In this document: positions 34,844 to 42,737 of the stretch, one piece after another
Position numbering within the stretch: the first letter of the stretch is position 1
Layout of the letters: each line of letters opens with the position of its first letter
Assembly (NCBI RefSeq): GCF_000426225.1
Contig: NZ_AUEY01000030.1
Location: forward strand, 1-42,737
Direction of reading: 5' to 3'
Origin: Desulforegula conservatrix Mb1Pa
GTDB taxonomy: Bacteria > Desulfobacterota > Desulfobacteria > Desulfobacterales > Desulforegulaceae
Length of the DNA stretch: 42,737 nucleotides
Notes under the pieces: model-generated
Database searches by the model: none
What the model was told of the DNA's origin: nothing
Seen by the model: the letters and a program-made list of their open reading frames with translations, nothing else
Translations under genes and position numbers: made by a program

Positions 34844-35317
34844 TTGAAAAATAAAATATTAGCCGCCGTAAGTGATTCTCCAAGCTCATGGGCTGTAATA
34901 GAATTTTTGGGAAGTTTATCCCTGTGCCCTGAACAAGTAGAAATAACCCTCCTGAATGTCCTTAGAAAGCCATCTTCAGGCGAAGAGCTGATGGGGAAAA
35001 AATTTATTGAAGAACAACCTGAAAGATTCCTTAAAACCCTTGAAAAGGCCAAAGAGCGCCTCATGGAAAAAGGTTTTTTTGAAGAATCCATCAAAATAGA
35101 TGTCATCAATGAACCCTTTCCAACCATAGCAGAAGGCATAATCGAGTATTTCAACAAGAATCACTTTAATATGGTTCTTATTGGCAGAAAAAAAATGTCT
35201 AAAGCAGAGGAATTCGTGTTAGGGGATGTAAGCGTTAAACTTGTCAGGGCACTTGATTCAACTGCCGTTGTTGTAGTAAAGATAGATCCTGTTTGGCATG
35301 ACAGGTGTCCACTTTAA
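34844..35317 (+). CDS. Universal stress protein, UspA family
   Basis: About 157 residues, the usual size of a single Usp domain. The start KNKILAAVSDSPSSWAVIEFL and the middle DVINEPFPTIAEGIIEYFNK, NMVLIGRKKMSKAEEF and the end STAVVVVK follow the family plan. The G-x2-G-x9-G(S/T) ATP loop is incomplete (GRKKMSKAEEFVLGDVS), so ATP binding is uncertain. A strong AAAGGAGG site lies 5 nt before a TTG at 34,844, which is chosen over the earlier ATG-like start at 34,817. Confidence 0.8.
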   Translation: MKNKILAAVSDSPSSWAVIEFLGSLSLCPEQVEITLLNVLRKPSSGEELMGKKFIEEQPERFLKTLEKAKERLMEKGFFEESIKIDVINEPFPTIAEGIIEYFNKNHFNMVLIGRKKMSKAEEFVLGDVSVKLVRALDSTAVVVVKIDPVWHDRCPL

Positions 35318-35337
35318 TTCTTTAAAATTATTATTTA

Positions 35338-36528
35338 ATGGCTAACAAAAAAAAAAACTGTGCAACCGTCGCAATGTTAGGCTCATACCCTCCAATCAGG
35401 GGTATCAGTCCATATTGCGCAGAGTTGACCAACTACTTGGCTTTATATATAAATAAATTTATATTTATATCTTTTAATAAAATATATCCTTCTCTATTGT
35501 ATCCCGACGGAGCAAATCAGACAGACGAAACTACGCATATAGATACGCCATCCAATGTAAAAGTTAGTAGAAGGCTTTCATGGTACAATCCATTTTCATG
35601 GGTATCAGAAGCTTATTCGACAAACTGTGACATACTTCATGCCCAGTGGTGGAGTCTGCCTTTATGGCCAATTTATTTTGTCATTTTATGCATAGCAAAT
35701 CTCAGAAAAAAGCCTGTTATTATAACCGTACATAATGTTATTCCCCATGAAACCAGCATCATATACAAGATTTTAGTGTCATTTCTTTTAAAAAAAGCAA
35801 ACCATTTTATAGTACATACAAAAATCAATAAAATTCAGCTAAGCTCATATTTCAAGATACATGAAAAAGATATTTCAGTAATTCCTCACGGCCCGATCGG
35901 AGCGTATATTGATTCAGATACTTGCTTTTCCGCAGGCAAAAAAGCATTAAAAAATAAACTTGGACTTAGAGACAGCTGCAAAGTAATTCTTATTTTTGGA
36001 GCCATAAGAAAATATAAAGGAATTGACACAGCTCTCTACGCGCTTGAGAAAATATGCGCCAAAGGAATAAACTGTCACCTTATCATTGCAGGAAAAGCTT
36101 GGGTTCCATGGGAGCCATATGATAAGCTTGTCAAGCAACTAAAACTTGAAAAAAACGTCACTTGCTTCACTGATTACATCCCTGCAGACCAGGTAAAAAT
36201 TTTTTTTGCTTCTGCAGATCTTGTTATTCTGCCTTACAAACATTTTGACGCTCAAAGCGGGGTAGCAAGCGTAGCCGGAGCCTTTGGAAAGCCTATGATA
36301 GTATCTGATACAGGTGGTCTTTCAGACTGGGTTGCAGATAAAAAATGGGCCTTGCCTCCAGATAATGTAGATGCTTTGGCAAATGCAATGACAGAATGTC
36401 TCGAAGACCAAAATATTCTTAATAAAATGACAATTGATTCAGAAAAAATGGCAAAGCTTCATTCATGGGACTCCATTGCCAAAAAAACATCTGAACTATA
36501 CCAAAAAATTTTTAATGATGTTCTTTAG
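35338..36528 (+). CDS. Family 4 glycosyltransferase (GT-B)
   Basis: A 396-residue GT-B glycosyltransferase. The N-terminal acceptor domain opens with AMLGSYPPIRGISPYCAEL and includes ITVHNVIPH; the C-terminal donor domain has VILIFGAIRKYKGIDTALYAL near residue 215-235, LIIAGKAW, and the E-x7-E-like region near VILPYKHFDAQSGVASVAGAFGKP (in parts). Such enzymes build surface polysaccharides or glycolipids. It begins 20 bp after the usp stop with no good ribosome site, and starts the glycan block. The radical SAM gene follows 7 bp later. Confidence 0.85.
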   Translation: MANKKKNCATVAMLGSYPPIRGISPYCAELTNYLALYINKFIFISFNKIYPSLLYPDGANQTDETTHIDTPSNVKVSRRLSWYNPFSWVSEAYSTNCDILHAQWWSLPLWPIYFVILCIANLRKKPVIITVHNVIPHETSIIYKILVSFLLKKANHFIVHTKINKIQLSSYFKIHEKDISVIPHGPIGAYIDSDTCFSAGKKALKNKLGLRDSCKVILIFGAIRKYKGIDTALYALEKICAKGINCHLIIAGKAWVPWEPYDKLVKQLKLEKNVTCFTDYIPADQVKIFFASADLVILPYKHFDAQSGVASVAGAFGKPMIVSDTGGLSDWVADKKWALPPDNVDALANAMTECLEDQNILNKMTIDSEKMAKLHSWDSIAKKTSELYQKIFNDVL

Positions 36529-36535
36529 GCTTTTC

Positions 36536-37669
36536 ATGAAAGATTCAATAACACTGATCACATCATCCCTACGTTTTTTAGCAATCCGGACAGGTTTTTT
36601 AAAACCGTGCGTTCCAATCAACCTGACTTTTTCTGTAACAAATATATGCCAGTCAAGATGCAAGACATGCTCAATATGGAAACTATATAAAGATAATCCC
36701 GAAAAAAGGCAGGAAGAGCTTACAATTCAGGAAATTAGAAAGATATTTGAACCAATGGGGAGAATATATGTTTTCAATGTCAGCGGCGGGGAACCTTTTC
36801 TAAGGGATGATTTCCCGGAAATCATCAAGCTTGCATGTACTTATCTTAAACCATCAGTTATTCATATACCGACAAATGCAATTGCCGAAAAAAAAATCAG
36901 AAAAAATCTTATTGTTATTCTTGATTATCTAAAGAACAACTACCCAAACGTAAAACTGACAATAAAACCCAGCCTTGACCATATCGGTAAAAAGCATGAT
37001 GAAATAAGAGGCATAAACGGTAATTTTGAAAAAGTAATTTCAGTTTTCAAATGGCTTAAATCTTTGAAAACAGACTATCCTTTTCTTCATGCAGAGCTTG
37101 GGACTGTGGTTTCATCATGGAATGTCAGAGACATAGGTAAAATTTCAAAATATGTCAAAACACTTAATCCAGATAGTTACAGAAACGAAATAGCTGAAAA
37201 AAGATCTGAAATGTTTAATACTGGTGAACCAATAACCCCAGGACCAAATGCTTACAGAAAGGCAATAGACTTTTTTGTTAAGGAAATAAAATCCCAAATG
37301 AAAAATAAAAGTCTCTTTCAGCGCATTACAAACGCATTCAGACTGGTTTATTATGATCTTGCAATCAAGATAATGGAAGAAAAAAAACAGGTTATCCCAT
37401 GCTATGCAGGCATATCAAACGTCCACATGACCGCTTACGGAGACATCTGGCCTTGCTGTACTCTGGGCTATGATAAATCCATGGGCAATTTAAGAGATTT
37501 TGACTATGATTTTAAAAAATTATGGAACAGCCGGCAGGCATTAATGATAAGAATGAGTATTTACAATAAAGAATGCCATTGTCCACTAGCAAATCAGACA
37601 TACTCAAATATTCTTCTGGAACCAAGAAGTCTGATTAAAGTTCTTAAGATTATTATACTGAGCAGGTAA
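36536..37669 (+). CDS. Radical SAM protein with SPASM-like C-terminus
   Basis: About 377 residues from the ATG at 36,536, which sits 7 bp after the glycosyltransferase stop with AGG upstream; a longer frame lies within that gene. The radical SAM cluster motif is CQSRCKTC (Cys 38, 42, 45), with NVSGGEPFLRDD as the SAM-binding region. The C-terminal part has further cysteines (CYAGISN near 289, PCCTL near 306, CHC near 346) around AYGDIWPCC, as in SPASM/twitch domains that hold extra iron-sulfur clusters. The substrate is unknown; its place between a glycosyltransferase and an epimerase suggests a sugar or lipid-linked glycan. Confidence 0.8.
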   Translation: MKDSITLITSSLRFLAIRTGFLKPCVPINLTFSVTNICQSRCKTCSIWKLYKDNPEKRQEELTIQEIRKIFEPMGRIYVFNVSGGEPFLRDDFPEIIKLACTYLKPSVIHIPTNAIAEKKIRKNLIVILDYLKNNYPNVKLTIKPSLDHIGKKHDEIRGINGNFEKVISVFKWLKSLKTDYPFLHAELGTVVSSWNVRDIGKISKYVKTLNPDSYRNEIAEKRSEMFNTGEPITPGPNAYRKAIDFFVKEIKSQMKNKSLFQRITNAFRLVYYDLAIKIMEEKKQVIPCYAGISNVHMTAYGDIWPCCTLGYDKSMGNLRDFDYDFKKLWNSRQALMIRMSIYNKECHCPLANQTYSNILLEPRSLIKVLKIIILSR

Positions 37670-37673
37670 AAAT

Positions 37674-38663
37674 ATGAAATATCTCATAACAGGCGCAACA
37701 GGATTTATGGGGCCTCACTTGGTTAAAAGATTGACTGAAGAAGGTCATTATTGCAGATGCCTGGTAAGATCCAGAAAGAAAGCAGAAAGACTAATTGAGT
37801 ACATGAATATAGAAATCATCGAAGGAGATATAACCGATCCTAAAACTCTTATTGGTATTGCTGATGGCGTCGACAGACTTCTCCACATGGCTACTCTAGG
37901 GCATATGAATAATTTTGTAGTCCAAGAAGACATGTTCGAATCAGTTAATGTCAATGGCACTGTAAATATCATGAATGAAGCTCTTAAGACAGGTGTACCA
38001 AGAATAGTTCACTGTAGCTCAGTGGCTGCAATGGGTATATGTGATGAAATACCTTCTGACGAAAAAACCCTTTGCAAACCTCATCACCCTTATGGAAGAA
38101 GTAAGCTGAAAGCCGAAGAAAAAGTGAGGGATATGGTAGTTTCATCTGGCCTTCCAGCATCTATTATCAGATTTTCTATGGTATATGGTCCTGGCGACTG
38201 GCGTGATATGCTCAAGCTGACAAAATTAGCAAAAAAGGGCCTTTTTCCTAAAATTGGAACAAAACCCAAACTCACACCACTAATTCATGTATCAGATGCA
38301 GTTAATGGACTTCTTCTTGCTGCTGAAAAAGGCATATTTGGAGAGACGTATCTGATAACAAACAAAACATCTGAAAAATTTGACGATATAAGACAGATGA
38401 TTATTGATGGTCTTGGTGTAAAAAGATTTCCACTTTATGTTCCAGAGTCTCTTGCACTTTTGATTGCAGAAGGATCAGAAAAATTATTCACTAAGATTGG
38501 TAAAAACCCTCCGGTAGCAAAAAAAAATATTGAATCAACTCTTGCGGACAGAGTTTTCTCAATAGAAAAAGCATCCATTGAACTTGGTTTCAGTCCAATT
38601 GTAAAACCCATTGACGGAATCAGGGAAACTGTTCAATGGTATAAAAAGAATAACTGGATATAA
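37674..38663 (+). CDS. NAD(P)-dependent epimerase/dehydratase, extended SDR family
   Basis: A 329-residue extended short-chain dehydrogenase. The Rossmann start YLITGATGFMGPHLVKRL (residues 3-20) is clear, as are HCSSVAAMG and the catalytic YGRSK (Tyr and Lys), with FSMVYGPGDW after it. Members act on nucleotide sugars, on 3-beta-hydroxysteroids or on related alcohols; the exact substrate is open. It lies 4 bp after the radical SAM gene and 18 bp before the methyltransferase, so all three probably form one operon. Confidence 0.85.
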   Translation: MKYLITGATGFMGPHLVKRLTEEGHYCRCLVRSRKKAERLIEYMNIEIIEGDITDPKTLIGIADGVDRLLHMATLGHMNNFVVQEDMFESVNVNGTVNIMNEALKTGVPRIVHCSSVAAMGICDEIPSDEKTLCKPHHPYGRSKLKAEEKVRDMVVSSGLPASIIRFSMVYGPGDWRDMLKLTKLAKKGLFPKIGTKPKLTPLIHVSDAVNGLLLAAEKGIFGETYLITNKTSEKFDDIRQMIIDGLGVKRFPLYVPESLALLIAEGSEKLFTKIGKNPPVAKKNIESTLADRVFSIEKASIELGFSPIVKPIDGIRETVQWYKKNNWI

Positions 38664-38681
38664 TTAGATAAATCAGGGCAG

Positions 38682-39476
38682 ATGATTAAAATGAAAAAAG
38701 AAGTCGAAGTATTCGGTGTTACATATGACCGATATATTCTCATGAAACTACATGCAATCATGACAAAGGAGCTTGGCTTAAAAAAAGTGCTTGAAATGCC
38801 GAGCCACGGTGCCAAAGCTGCCGGGTCCCTTTATTCAATAGGATTTGCCAAAGCTGGCTGCGATGTTACACTTATAAATCCTGAACAAGAAATGATGCAT
38901 GAATGGGAGGATCTTGGCATTGGAGAGAAAGCAATCCCTCTTTATGGTAAGAATGTATATAAAACAGGCCTTCCATCGGGTGAATATGATCTTGCCTGGA
39001 ATTTCGTCACCTGGACGGGGCTTGAAGACCCCAAAAGATACATCCATGAGATGAAAAGAATTTCAAACAAATATGTCGTGTTTGTGACATGTAATAATTT
39101 TCAGCCGGGATATCCCTGGCACAGATTTCTTCACAAATGGTACGGATTCAAATGGAATCATGGAGAAGTAAAATATAATCATATAACAACGGTAAGAAAA
39201 CTGTTTAAGGAATGCGGACTGAATGTTGTTGAATATGGTGCAATAGACACTCCTGGGTGGCCAGATCCAAGCGGGCCAAGAGACGTGAGACTTCATAGGA
39301 GATATTCTGGCGAAACCTTAAAAAATCCAAACTGGCATGTAACTCTTCTTGATTATGTAAAAAAGGATTCATTTCCTGGCTGGATGCAACTTCTTGGAAG
39401 ATGGGATATTAGATTCAGAAAGGGTGTTTTTAAGCTGCCGATGAGTCATCTGTTTTATGTAATAGGCAAAAAATAG
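38682..39476 (+). CDS. Class I SAM-dependent methyltransferase-like protein
   Basis: A 264-residue protein with the order of a class I methyltransferase: VLEMPSHGAKAAGSLYSIGF stands where motif I (usually ExGxGxG) is expected, VTLINPEQEM follows as the second strand, and EYDLAWNFVTWTGLEDP as motif IV. Motif I lacks the normal glycine triplet (EMPSHG), so SAM binding is less certain. The last part (PMSHLFYVIGKK) is a typical beta7 ending. Its place after the epimerase suggests methylation in glycan or lipid assembly. ATG 38,682 or 38,691 may be used. Confidence 0.65.
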   Translation: MIKMKKEVEVFGVTYDRYILMKLHAIMTKELGLKKVLEMPSHGAKAAGSLYSIGFAKAGCDVTLINPEQEMMHEWEDLGIGEKAIPLYGKNVYKTGLPSGEYDLAWNFVTWTGLEDPKRYIHEMKRISNKYVVFVTCNNFQPGYPWHRFLHKWYGFKWNHGEVKYNHITTVRKLFKECGLNVVEYGAIDTPGWPDPSGPRDVRLHRRYSGETLKNPNWHVTLLDYVKKDSFPGWMQLLGRWDIRFRKGVFKLPMSHLFYVIGKK

Positions 39477-39478
39477 GG

Positions 39479-39513
39479 TGACAATAGATAACAGCCATTT
39501 CAGCTATTTGTCA
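39479..39513. repeat. Imperfect inverted repeat after the methyltransferase gene
   Basis: tgacaatag and ctatttgtca form arms separated by 16 nt, starting at the stop codon. There is no T-run, so it is not a classic terminator; it may act as a weak 3' hairpin. Confidence 0.35.
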
Positions 39514-39551
39514 AGGATCTTTATATTATAAAATAAGTCACAGAGTTAAAT

Positions 39552-40628
39552 ATGAAAAAAAAAGTCGGAATTGTTATAGGTACATATTATCAAAAAAAAA
39601 TCGCTGATGAAATATATAAACCGATCGCAAATCTACATTCTATTGAAAAACTATTCATAATATCCTTAGAAAATTATTACAAATTCGGCATAGAATTCTG
39701 TAATAAACAAAAAATTTTGCTCCTACATAATTATTTAAAAAAACCGTGGCATGACTGCAATAAAATTATAAAATTGATGCATTTAACAATAGCATTAGCC
39801 AATTTTATTTTTTTGTCTCAAAAAATCAAATACTTTATTTTTCTTGAGGACAGCGGCGCAATAGAGTTTTTTACGATTAAAATGCTTATGAAAACTGGCT
39901 GTAAAGTATTAGTATTGCAAGATGGAATTAAAAGTGACCAACAAAATATAAAAAGACCAAATACTTTTTTAAATATCGCATTTGGGAAATCCGGCGCTGA
40001 CTTATACTTATTAAGAGGACTTATCTACAAAAAATACATCCGCAACAAAAGCAAAACAGAAATTGTTGGATCCCCAATAAGGAGAACGCACAAAAACTGC
40101 AACAAGTCTATCATAAAAATCCTTATAGTGCATCAATGCTTCTATAGGTTTAATTTATGCGAGAAAAAATATGAGATAGATTTTTATTCTCATATTGCAA
40201 AATCATGTAGTGAGTTTGGTAATGTTGAATTAAGAATTCACCCGCAGGGCGATCCCACATTTTTTTCTTTTTTGAAAAAAGATGGAGTAGATGTCACATG
40301 GAGAGAAAAGGATATTGAGCAATCTATCAATGAATCAAGCGTGATAGCTTCCGTAAGCTCCACTGTAATTCACGACGCGATTTGGGCTAATAAACCTGTT
40401 TTTATATTGGATTGGCACAAATCAAAAGCCAGAATCCCTTCATATGCTGGTTGCACAGTTTGCAAAAATAGTTCCAACTTTATTAAAGAACTTAATAATT
40501 TCAAATCAGATGATTTTGAAAACCTACGCAGTCAAAAAAACAATAGAAAAAACCAATTATTAATCGCTTACTCTGGATTTGATTCAATAAGACGAATATG
40601 CAAATCTATAAACTCATTCGTGCATTGA
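39552..40628 (+). CDS. Putative capsule/polysaccharide glycosyltransferase-like protein
   Basis: A 358-residue soluble protein, notably Lys/Ile/Asn-rich and AT-rich compared with earlier genes. The fold looks like two Rossmann-like halves: N-terminal VGIVIGTYYQKKIADEIYKP and KVLVLQDGIKSDQQNIK, C-terminal IKILIVHQCF, LRIHPQGDP near residue 226 and SSVIASVSSTVIHDAIWANKPVFILDW (in parts). The HP(Q)GDP and SxST..H.A motifs resemble capsule polysialyltransferase- or CDP-glycerol transferase-like enzymes. I am not sure of the family. The AT-rich composition suggests acquisition from elsewhere. It is convergent with the flippase gene; the stops are 2 bp apart. Confidence 0.6.
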   Translation: MKKKVGIVIGTYYQKKIADEIYKPIANLHSIEKLFIISLENYYKFGIEFCNKQKILLLHNYLKKPWHDCNKIIKLMHLTIALANFIFLSQKIKYFIFLEDSGAIEFFTIKMLMKTGCKVLVLQDGIKSDQQNIKRPNTFLNIAFGKSGADLYLLRGLIYKKYIRNKSKTEIVGSPIRRTHKNCNKSIIKILIVHQCFYRFNLCEKKYEIDFYSHIAKSCSEFGNVELRIHPQGDPTFFSFLKKDGVDVTWREKDIEQSINESSVIASVSSTVIHDAIWANKPVFILDWHKSKARIPSYAGCTVCKNSSNFIKELNNFKSDDFENLRSQKNNRKNQLLIAYSGFDSIRRICKSINSFVH

Positions 40629-40630
40629 GA

Positions 40631-41863
40631 TTAAAACAGCTTATTGCATTTGTATTTTTTATAAAAAAACAAATATGATGAGGAAATTAATATTGAAAAA
40701 GCTGCCCCTTCTGCTCCGAATATAGGTATAAATATCGAAAATGCTATTAAGCTTATAAAAAAAGACAATAAATTTGCAGTTAATATGATGCGATCCTGCC
40801 CTATAGAATATAATGATAGATGAGCGGAAGAAGCTAATGCAATAAGCCCATTAGATAGTAAAAGCAGCCAAAAAACTCCAATGTGCTCATTATACGATGC
40901 TTTGTTTATATATGATAACATTGGCCAGATTAACAAGCCCAGTGCAAATATGAAAAGAGAAACAAGAATACATATTTGATATGACATCTTTCTCAGATAA
41001 GACCGATAGCTGTCTAATTGGTCATTTTTATAAAAAGAAATCACTTTAGGAAAATATATAAATAGAACTGCAGCGTCAATTAAATATTGAAGAGAAGTTG
41101 TTATGCTCAAATAAAAAGAATAAATACCGACATACATCTCGCCCCAGTTAAACTTCAAAAAAAATTTATCTAAAGTATAAGTTCCTCTTAGTGCTAGTGT
41201 ACCAATAAAGAAAGGGATTGAGGTTTCTATACCTCGAATAATCCATTTCCAATTAGGAGGGCTACTAAAAGCTTGTCTCCAGTCAAGATTACTTAGAATG
41301 ATTATAGCAATAATCAATCCACTTCCAACCCCAATACTCCAACCAGCAAACACAGTTATAAGAGTTCTGGATTCAGGAATCGTTACCATGATTATTATTA
41401 CCGCATATACCCATGCCCCAGACCTCATAAATAGAACCATAGTGGCGTGGAGAGGATACTGAAGAGCTATTAATAGTCTGGTCGTTTCTTGAGATAGATG
41501 TTCAAGAGTCAATATTAAAAAAAACCATTTAAAATACTGCCAATCAATGATTTTGTATATAAATATAGAAGAGAGAATAGGAATAGCTATTATGTATGAA
41601 AATAAATAAAATAAAGATTGATCACGTATAATAGCTGGCCAACAAACTTTTGATTGGCCAATTATCTCTCTATTTGCATAAGTATAAAAATCCAAGCCAA
41701 TAAAATATAATGCATAGTTAACCGAAGCAGAGAATATACCCCAAAGTCCAATTTCCTCTGGTAAAAGTCTTTTAGCTAAATACACCAAAAGAAAAAGCTT
41801 GCTTGCTAAAGTGATAGCTCGTAATAAAGAATTTAATAAACTGGTTTTTAGATTCATTAACAT
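40631..41863 (-). CDS. Wzx-like polysaccharide flippase
   Basis: A 410-residue membrane protein with about 12 hydrophobic segments spread evenly over its length and few polar loops, the plan of MATE/MOP-type polysaccharide flippases (Wzx, RfbX). The start LKTSLLNSLLRAITLASKLFLLVYLAKRLLPEEIGLWG (in parts) is typical of this group. Wzx moves lipid-linked repeat units across the inner membrane. It is on the opposite strand from the other glycan genes and next to the insertion sequence, so it may be a relic of a larger polysaccharide locus beyond the window. AT-rich like its neighbour. Confidence 0.8.
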   Translation of the reverse strand: MLMNLKTSLLNSLLRAITLASKLFLLVYLAKRLLPEEIGLWGIFSASVNYALYFIGLDFYTYANREIIGQSKVCWPAIIRDQSLFYLFSYIIAIPILSSIFIYKIIDWQYFKWFFLILTLEHLSQETTRLLIALQYPLHATMVLFMRSGAWVYAVIIIMVTIPESRTLITVFAGWSIGVGSGLIIAIIILSNLDWRQAFSSPPNWKWIIRGIETSIPFFIGTLALRGTYTLDKFFLKFNWGEMYVGIYSFYLSITTSLQYLIDAAVLFIYFPKVISFYKNDQLDSYRSYLRKMSYQICILVSLFIFALGLLIWPMLSYINKASYNEHIGVFWLLLLSNGLIALASSAHLSLYSIGQDRIILTANLLSFFISLIAFSIFIPIFGAEGAAFSILISSSYLFFYKKYKCNKLF

Positions 41864-41884
41864 CCAAAATCTTTTAAATCTATA

Positions 41885-42737
41885 GGGTACCTCTAAAAAT
41901 CGCCTTTTTCAGATTTTTATTACTAACTTTTCTATATTCAGCATATGCGTAAGTTTTTATCCTGAAAAAAAATAAACATTAGGCAATTATAAGGATCAAA
42001 TTTTAAGGATAATAATCCCGTCTTGAACGCTACTCTTGCAGATCCTATTACTCTGAGAAGTTTGGATCCTGCAATCATAAGCTGAATCCCAAATAAATGT
42101 TCAATTCGCGACCTGACTTTTGATCTTGTTTTTTTGCCTTTTTTTCCCATTTTGTGAGTTTTTTGTTCTTTCAGCCTTTACGCTGAATTTGTGATCTCAG
42201 ACTTTTTTTGCTGAGTATTTCAAGGCTCGCTCCCGATCTGTAAGCCGAATCCGCATAGACATCTCGCCTGCTGTTATCTTCATCAATCAGCTCTTCAAAT
42301 ACCTGGCTATCATGAACGCTTGCAACTGTTACATTCCAGGTACGAATCAGCTTGTGCTGTACATCTACGCTCACATGATTTTTGTAGCCAAAATAGCTGA
42401 CTCCGTTCTTCTTTACCCATCTGGCGTCTGTATCTTTTTGCCGGGCCTTAGCCTTGCTCCAGTTTTCAGGCTTTTCATCGTTCTTGATTCTTTTGTTCTC
42501 TTCTCGGCTATTGCGCTGTTTTGGAACAGGTACTATACTTGCGTCAATTATCTGGCCTTTTCTGGCGGTAAATCCTTTTTTATTCAGATAATTGTCAAAT
42601 CTTGAAAACAGTTCCTCTATTATGCCTGCATCTTTGAGCTTTTCTCTAAAAAGCCAGATCGTCTTGGAATCGGGAACTTTATCGCCTGCATCAATTGAAA
42701 GAAAACGCATAAAGGACAATCGGTCTAAAATCTGATA
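41885..42737 (-). mobile_element. IS5-family insertion sequence, partial at window edge
   Basis: The stretch contains a degraded IS5-type transposase (see separate entry). Its outer end is probably near 41,885, where gggtacctctaaaaatcgcc looks like an IS5-type terminal repeat; the matching end lies outside the window, so this border is inferred. Confidence 0.5.
41938..42737 (-). pseudogene. IS5-family transposase, frame-disrupted
   Basis: The minus strand reads in from the window edge (YQILDRLSFMRFLS) with the IS5 N-terminal domain (DSKTIWLFREKLKD), first catalytic Asp in GQIIDASIVPVPKQ and second in VYADSAYRSGA. The frame ends at a stop at 42,171 just after QRKG. The rest, with the third catalytic residue in RSKVRSRIEHLFG and a normal C-terminus (LLRVIGSARVAFKTGLLSL), continues in another frame from about 42,150 to 41,938. 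A few family residues seem missing at the junction, so a small out-of-frame deletion is likely. Two A7 runs lie after the stop, too late for programmed frameshifting to bypass it. The element is probably inactive. Confidence 0.8.

Noticed and set aside
39479-39513. Rho-independent terminator after the methyltransferase gene
   Set aside because: The arms are imperfect, the loop is long and no T-run follows.
42145-42175. Programmed frameshift in the IS5 transposase
   Set aside because: The A7 runs lie downstream of the first-frame stop, and the two frames overlap by only about one codon, so slippage there could not produce the fusion.

Overview
The window looks like a chromosomal segment of a Gram-negative, lipid A-making bacterium of the deltaproteobacterial (Desulfobacterota, probably Desulfobacterales) type. 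This is inferred from gene order and domain combinations: lysS-lolC-lolD-bamA-ompH-lpxD-fabZ-lpxA-lpxI-lpxB-msbA, use of lpxI, a DHH-CBS-CCA tRNA nucleotidyltransferase, and a GAF-fused PilB/GspE ATPase. No species can be named from sequence reading alone.

Layout. (1) Positions 1-203 hold the start of an IS1595-type transposase cut by the window edge. (2) From 489 to about 22,142 almost everything is on the minus strand. Read in transcription order it holds a COG0731 radical SAM protein, pilC, a PilS-like kinase, lysS, lolC, lolD, bamA and ompH, then a clear Rho-independent terminator. Then come lpxD-fabZ-lpxA-lpxI-lpxB-msbA, a PAP2 phosphatase, a GmhA-like SIS protein, an ALG5-like glycosyltransferase, a small membrane protein and a GAF-PilB/GspE ATPase. 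This half builds the outer membrane: lipoprotein release, beta-barrel assembly, lipid A synthesis and flipping, plus two pieces of a type IV pilus or type II secretion machine. (3) From 22,501 to about 29,150 the plus strand carries a small unknown gene, the CCA enzyme, trpS, scpA, scpB and srkA, all housekeeping apart from the first. (4) From 29,273 to 35,317 there is a signalling block: chemotaxis receptor, PilZ protein, LOG-family protein, a GAF protein overlapping a kinase-fold protein, and a UspA protein. (5) From 35,338 to 41,863 lies a surface-glycan block: GT4, radical SAM/SPASM-like, SDR epimerase, methyltransferase, an AT-rich capsule-type protein and a Wzx-like flippase. (6) 41,885 to the end is a broken IS5-family transposase.

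A dispersed, MITE-like repeat of about 120-165 bp runs through the intergenic regions. Its ends resemble GGTCTCGCAAAAAGTC and its mirror image. I count five fairly complete copies (22,302; 22,925; 31,072; 32,788; 34,573) and several fragments. Copies bracket the small unknown gene at 22,501, the PilZ/LOG pair, and the GAF/kinase pair. One copy also extends the open frame upstream of the CCA enzyme and would mislead start calling.

The best candidates for something undescribed are the GAF/kinase-fold pair at 33,078-34,557, whose kinase has a His where most kinases have the metal-binding Asn; the repeat-bracketed gene at 22,501; the bamA product with an extra N-terminal domain; and the glycan island with its radical SAM enzyme. 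No rRNA, tRNA or CRISPR array was seen.
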